Of a stretch of DNA of 34,029 bases, positions 30,701 through 34,029 are shown in pieces (within the stretch, counting starts at the first letter, position 1; each line of letters opens with the position of its first letter). The notes under the pieces are model-generated. The model saw only the letters and a list, made by a program, of their open reading frames with translations, had not been told where the DNA came from and ran no database searches. The stretch comes from an uncultured Lachnospiraceae bacterium (GTDB taxonomy: Bacteria; Bacillota; Clostridia; Lachnospirales; Lachnospiraceae). Both the position numbers and the translations under genes were made by a program. The stretch lies in the NCBI GenBank assembly GCA_910589105.1, contig CAJUST010000025.1, forward strand, positions 1 to 34,029, read 5' to 3'.

Positions 30701-33700
30701 AGTCAAAATAATAATTCGTCGATACTCCAAGCGCTGCATTTTCTAAAATCAAACGGTATTGGAACTGAGAGTATCCATCTTGCCCGTCTAATTTTTCCAG
30801 CCGGAATGAAGCATTTTCATCTTGAAACTCCACGTTTAAATCGGTCAATGTATCGTGAGTTCCATAAAAATAATACAAATTATGATTGGATACATAAGCA
30901 TTATATCTGCCTTTTACGGCTCCCGCTATTGAAATCTTTTTCATCGTCAGTCCGTTCTTTAGTTTTTCCAATAACGCGGATAAATCCGTTAAGTAAGAGG
31001 AAAGCTGTTCCTCACTGATTTTCTTCAGGTAGTTCTCTGTCGCTTCCTCAATCAATTTTTTATCTTTTGCAAAAACAGAGGCATCTGTTATGTCAAACTG
31101 CGTAAGCTGGTTTAACACCGAGCCGATCTGCGCGCGTACAGATATATTTGGCCTTCCATTATATACCTCATCTGCAATCGAGATTTTTCCGGTTGTATTG
31201 TCATAACTTCCGACAAACCATGCGCCGCCTTCTTTTTCCGGCATTTTCACCGTATCCACTAGTGTATTTCCTCGATACACTTTCACTGCCGGATTCGATG
31301 CGTATAGCTGATTTCCGGAACCGCCGTTTGAATAATCATGCACAAAAATTTTATACTGCCCTTTCGTAACCGCTTTGACTGTTATCGTTTCTGGCCCTTC
31401 ATATGATTTGTCATCTACGTCTAACTCTGCAAATGTATATACATATTCGCCATTCATTAAATTTCCATAATGGTTTTGGCCCCAATACTCCTGATTGGAA
31501 AAGCTGACCTGATATTCCCCGTCTTGGAATGGATTTGGCCCATACAGGTAAATGTCCAAATCAGCGCTTGCGCCGCCCGTTTCGTCTCCCCATGTCAAAA
31601 CAAAACGGAGTTCATTGGAATCCAAACCTTTTGTTAATATCATATTTCTTGTCACTTCCGCCTCTGCCAAAACGGAAATATTTTCATAAGCGGAAACATA
31701 TTCCGGAGTTTCGGAATCGTCCCTTACCTGAATTGTATACTGTCCGGGCGTAATATCCGAAAACGAATAAGCCCCTTCGCTGTCTGAAATAACGGAAGCC
31801 GCTTCATTTGCAGTAATATTATTCATTCCTTTTCTTAAAATCACTTTCAGACCTTTGGAAATCACTTCTCCCGTAGCGGCGTCCATTAAAATCCCACTGA
31901 CGCTTCCCGCTTTTCCCGCTTCGTCCGTCAATATAATGTCTTCTGCTTCATAAGGCCTGTTCTCATCATACTTCGTATCTATAAAAATATTCTGCGTGAA
32001 AAGAGCATAGCCTTCCACTTCCACTACAATAACATAATTCCCAAGCGCAACAGATGAAAATGAATAATTTCCCGCATCGTCTGTCTGCGCCTGTTTTGTG
32101 TTGCTCCCGTCCAGATAAACCGAAATATTATCATTTGTAATATTCATAGAATAACGCACCAGATAAATCACGCCTTCCACAGTTTCCTCTGCGCCGTCTG
32201 CGTGTCTTAGTATTCTGCCATTTACAGTTGTTTTCGGCAAATTTTCTAATTCTCCATTATTTTCCGCAATTACTGTACGATTCTCACCCGTACTGTCGAT
32301 TGTAACGGATAATGTTCCAAGACCGCTGATTTCCGGTATGTCTTCTTCTCTGCTGACCCTGACTGCCGTCTGTTCCCCTCCCGGTCCTACCATAAGACTG
32401 TATGTTGTCGTAGAGTAGATGTCCAAAGGAACATACGTTGTAATCTGGCCGGGCTGGCCATTGCCGTCAAAATACTCACATTGCACACGGCTTGCAACGG
32501 AATCGCCTTTCACTAATACTTTTGCCGCGGAAGCGATCAGCAGTTCACTTAAATTTCCGTTATTGTCTACCGTCACCGATTCCACGCCGTCTAAAAGATA
32601 AACGTTAGAATTTCCCGCCGCATCCACATTTATATGGCCTGCCGCGCTGTCTAAATAAATATGGTTTCCGCTTTTTTCACTCCATGTGTCTTCTGCAATG
32701 TTTTTGATTAATACCTGTTTAAACTGCGCGTTGTTTTCTATCGTTGCATTTGGCGCATCTACGACCAGCGTCACTGTCTCATAAGTTCCTTCCGGAATGG
32801 ACGCCTGTTCTTCTTCCGTTTTTAATGTAAGAACTACATTGTCTGCATCTTCGCTGACATTTCCTAAGAAATCTGTAAGCTCTGCCACAGAAGCCGCTTC
32901 CTGATAGACAACCCCTTCTTCTGAAACAGTCACTTCTAAGGATGCAGACACTCTCTTATCCTGTTGAGAAACTGCCGTAATCGTGGCTGTGCCCGGCGTC
33001 AGGCCTAAGATAGCTCCCTGCGCGGATACAATCGCCGCGACGGCATCATCTGAACTCGACCATAAAATATCCCTGTTTTCAATTTCTTCTTCCGATTCAA
33101 AAGAAACGTCCGCGCTTTGCCTTTCTCCCATTTGAAGCGACATTTCTTTTTGATCCAAAGAAATCGAAAATGCCGGCATATCTGGCTTTTCCGTATTATC
33201 ATCTTCCCCCGGAGCCGGATCTGGCTGTGGAGCCGGGTCTGGCTGTGGAACTGGTTCCGGCTGTGGAGCTATATCTCCTGAAGCATTAACCGTCACCCGA
33301 ATCACTTTTTTTACTTTCGAACAATCCGCCGCTAAAACCGTAACTTTCGCTGTGCCTGCCGCGATTCCTGTCACAACCCCATTTTTGCCTACCTTTGCAA
33401 CCGAAGGTTTGTTACTTTTATAAGTCAGCTTTTTTATAGAAACCTTTTTAGGCTTTACAGATGCTTTTATTTTTGCGGACTGGCCTGCGGTAAGGCTTAA
33501 ATTCGCCGCTGACACTTTTGTAACTGGAGTTCCAATGGTAATTTTACATGTCGCTTTCTTATTTCCGGCTTTTACTGTAATAACGGCTTTCCCTTTTTTG
33601 GCTTTTGCCGTCACTACGCCTTTTGAAGTGACCGTGGCTACTTTTTCATTGCTGGATTTCCACGTCACCTTTGTTTTTGAAGATTTCGGGGAAAGTTTCG

Positions 33701-33866
33701 CCTTTAATTTGAGTTTTTTCCCCTTCTTCAATACATACTGCGAATAATTTAACGTTACTTTTTTGACGCTGGCTTTTGCGCCTGCCGCCTGCGTCTGCGC
33801 TGGCGCACCGCTGATCAATAACATAATAGCCAGCAACAGCGCAAAAATGCGTTTTCCTTTTTTCAT
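27330..33866 (-). CDS. Giant secreted multidomain protein: Big_2 Ig-like domains, beta repeats and C-terminal papain/CHAP-like domain
   Basis: This exported protein has 2178 residues from the ATG at 33866, chosen because MKKGKRIFALLLAIMLLISG is a classic signal peptide, cut after AQTQA; an ATG 12 bases earlier abuts the AGGA element. Residue numbers here count from that earlier ATG. Three Big_2 domains (36-115, 117-198, 236-319) come first, with a Pro-Asp-Gln linker (205-223) between the second and third. Two carboxypeptidase-regulatory-like folds (about 570-650, 655-745), a DUF2135-like domain (755-900) and a helical stretch (930-975) follow. Then come eight beta-rich repeats (about 1160-2047). 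Residues 2048-2182 are a domain with Cys2096, His2135 and Asn2153. There is no LPXTG or membrane anchor. It is probably a surface-associated adhesin-like stalk with an enzymatic tip. Confidence 0.85.
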   Translation of the reverse strand: MKKGKRIFALLLAIMLLISGAPAQTQAAGAKASVKKVTLNYSQYVLKKGKKLKLKAKLSPKSSKTKVTWKSSNEKVATVTSKGVVTAKAKKGKAVITVKAGNKKATCKITIGTPVTKVSAANLSLTAGQSAKIKASVKPKKVSIKKLTYKSNKPSVAKVGKNGVVTGIAAGTAKVTVLAADCSKVKKVIRVTVNASGDIAPQPEPVPQPDPAPQPDPAPGEDDNTEKPDMPAFSISLDQKEMSLQMGERQSADVSFESEEEIENRDILWSSSDDAVAAIVSAQGAILGLTPGTATITAVSQQDKRVSASLEVTVSEEGVVYQEAASVAELTDFLGNVSEDADNVVLTLKTEEEQASIPEGTYETVTLVVDAPNATIENNAQFKQVLIKNIAEDTWSEKSGNHIYLDSAAGHINVDAAGNSNVYLLDGVESVTVDNNGNLSELLIASAAKVLVKGDSVASRVQCEYFDGNGQPGQITTYVPLDIYSTTTYSLMVGPGGEQTAVRVSREEDIPEISGLGTLSVTIDSTGENRTVIAENNGELENLPKTTVNGRILRHADGAEETVEGVIYLVRYSMNITNDNISVYLDGSNTKQAQTDDAGNYSFSSVALGNYVIVVEVEGYALFTQNIFIDTKYDENRPYEAEDIILTDEAGKAGSVSGILMDAATGEVISKGLKVILRKGMNNITANEAASVISDSEGAYSFSDITPGQYTIQVRDDSETPEYVSAYENISVLAEAEVTRNMILTKGLDSNELRFVLTWGDETGGASADLDIYLYGPNPFQDGEYQVSFSNQEYWGQNHYGNLMNGEYVYTFAELDVDDKSYEGPETITVKAVTKGQYKIFVHDYSNGGSGNQLYASNPAVKVYRGNTLVDTVKMPEKEGGAWFVGSYDNTTGKISIADEVYNGRPNISVRAQIGSVLNQLTQFDITDASVFAKDKKLIEEATENYLKKISEEQLSSYLTDLSALLEKLKNGLTMKKISIAGAVKGRYNAYVSNHNLYYFYGTHDTLTDLNVEFQDENASFRLEKLDGQDGYSQFQYRLILENAALGVSTNYYFDYVKETETEQWVNDIQDPDNIKWNRRIDLDRGYTGGMNADIGRNLNISLLEGISISSKEYRTDAIDGEWEYGENIDLVLHLQKEGTEETRDYPISYKPFGAELVRITDTENQIVSQEVTNYDSWYVEDSVKHYRVTGENPEMGESWKAEVSEGASYELSDFNPDGESYYDSAPVKVLTVTHPNGARQVYYIYYYMDTSDAEIIGIYDPNNMYTSYTENAVTTSSGTYYNISLSGMNSELGNSLSVHTRTGASAKVEYVSGSESWDTTSQAKITVTASSGKERIYYVMYRKSNVSNNTICNIRSISSKTNTLKKVWIYYSNTIYIIGSDAVLGGADSLEIATDPGYTAVYDENDPSYYGNGKITVTEDATGKSVSYYVNYSQDASSIKIKNIVSKQGLSSVTIADSLSVASQTGEKYYRVELVGDLKECPKDLEVYVPENASATILYAGEDWQYAAEYAAKIEVSDGTNKALYLAAYRQDDSKAAINGITDASNQNLKADILESERYFYFKETGENGISGENAYVIYVKGDNKELGNGYQLHVSNGSSITDTMHKADSGWKYREEFLEYSQFDGNGNYVLDTYALMDRVTVTAANGAERVYVIAYAQDKSGAVISKIEDEENNYYHTFINGSAYSMELNPPEGEDASELVYLIYVYGDKKELGTSYQLNVPKGSVISTTHKGDAAWNYRGESTGYTFGDGTGNVISDRYVFTDRVVVTAANGAERIYVIAYAQESQGAVVSGITDAKNDYIKTDISVNATDFSIPPEEGSDGKAQLEPVYLIYVTGSQKELGSSYELLMPNGGSIKSVMHKGDAGWHYGDSVDKYEYDEEGRYVLNTYYYADRVAITAENGAERIYLIAYAQDISGVKISKITDANNDYIYANTTGEQALLSVDATGEGDVSEETVYVIYVKGSQKELGSSYELSLPEGSVVRSTAHKGDEGWHYTAESRYHSYFDEEENYVSDNFYYTDRVTVTAANGATRVYVIAYAPMQTESPDLTAEQIYADMIAMKSEYPEGMTWTNDNYYAWNGGMFSGGYGCTGFAFALSDAAFGSLPARRHEDFSNICVGDIVRMDNDAHSVIVLEVQENGVIVAEGNYNSSVHWEREIPFTEIENTGTYVLTRYPE
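27738..29264 (-). repeat. Four tandem ~125-residue protein repeats in the giant protein
   Basis: Residues about 1539-2047 contain four units that share a common plan: a start ITDAxNDYI, then VYLIYVxGxxKELGxSYEL, a GS...HKGDxGWxY block, and a closing DRVTVTAANGAERVYVIAYA. Units differ most in the loop after the first motif. Four shorter, diverged copies (about 1160-1538) precede them. The closing strand resembles cadherin-like beta-sandwich domains. Confidence 0.85.
32500..33866 (-). other. N-terminal half-stalk: signal peptide, Big_2 domains and proline linker
   Basis: The first two Big_2 domains are extremely lysine-rich (for example KKGKKLKLKAKL and VKPKKVSIKKLTYK), while everything after the proline linker is acidic. 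A basic base next to an acidic body may tether the protein electrostatically to anionic cell wall polymers. Confidence 0.5.
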
Positions 33867-33902
33867 ACAAACTCTCATCCTTTCTTTTCTTTATAATTAC
33901 CA

Positions 33903-33931
33903 CTTTATCATATTCGTCTATCGCTAGTCAA
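33903..33931 (-). promoter_or_regulatory. Candidate promoter of the giant protein gene
   Basis: On the minus strand TTGACT (33926-33931) is followed after 17 bases by ATAAAG (33903-33908), a weak -10 element. The surrounding bases are AT-rich. This is the best candidate in the upstream gap but is not strong. Confidence 0.35.
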
Positions 33932-33975
33932 TCCCACAGAATATATGATTTTATTCTTTAGAATTAATTTATTTC

Positions 33976-34022
33976 AAAAAAAAGGGGCTGTCGCACTAAG
34001 TAATTAGTGCGCAGCTCCTTTT
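33976..34022 (-). terminator. Strong hairpin at the right edge (terminator or element end)
   Basis: CGCACTAA (33992-33999) and TTAGTGCG (34004-34011) form a perfect inner stem, extended by GCTG/CAGC and G/C-rich and A/T pairs with one bulge. Read on the minus strand it is followed by eight T residues, so it would end a leftward gene lying beyond the window. The GGGGCTGTCGCA start also resembles the ends of some insertion sequences. Confidence 0.65.
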
Positions 34023-34029
34023 CTATGCA

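Overview
The window looks like chromosomal DNA of a mid-GC Gram-positive anaerobe of the Firmicutes, most likely a Clostridia of the Lachnospiraceae type. The grounds are the housekeeping order tig-clpP-clpX-lon-engB, a DUF4250 gene, strong AGGAGG ribosome binding sites, TTG start codons, a BlaI-type orphan repressor, and very large secreted proteins carrying Ig-like (Big_2) domains. The family assignment is inference. I see no rRNA, tRNA, CRISPR array, prophage or complete insertion sequence.

Layout. Bases 1-700 hold a BlaI/MecI-type repressor with an almost ideal promoter, followed by a 35-residue membrane microprotein and a terminator. Bases 701-11680 form one leftward block of protein quality control and metal uptake: trigger factor, ClpP, ClpX, Lon and the ribosome-assembly GTPase EngB. 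These are followed with overlaps or tiny gaps by a three-gene zinc/manganese-type ABC transporter, a cytoplasmic parvulin-type prolyl isomerase, a DUF4250 protein and a GH13 alpha-glucan hydrolase. Bases 11753-20882 form a second leftward block. It starts at a good promoter with a lipoprotein that fuses a solute-binding protein to the C-terminal domain of 5'-nucleotidase. A hybrid histidine kinase with two receiver domains follows after 3 bases, then DNA polymerase III alpha (DnaE) after 21 bases, then phosphofructokinase.

Bases 21290-27000 are a run of single genes: a Cache-type chemoreceptor divergent from the lipoprotein/kinase pair, a MATE exporter divergent from an AraC-type regulator, an HPr-like protein lacking the phosphorylatable histidine motif, the biotin transporter BioY behind a BirA-type operator, and a 39-residue membrane microprotein. 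Bases 27330-33866 encode one 2178-residue secreted protein. It has three Big_2 domains, carboxypeptidase-regulatory-like domains, eight related beta-rich repeats (four highly similar), and a C-terminal domain with a Cys/His/Asn arrangement like papain/CHAP enzymes. The right edge has a strong hairpin that terminates a leftward gene outside the window or marks the end of a mobile element.

The most unusual parts are the transporter-less solute-binding/5'-nucleotidase fusion next to the hybrid kinase, the giant repeat protein with a probable enzymatic tip, and two microproteins with clear translation signals.
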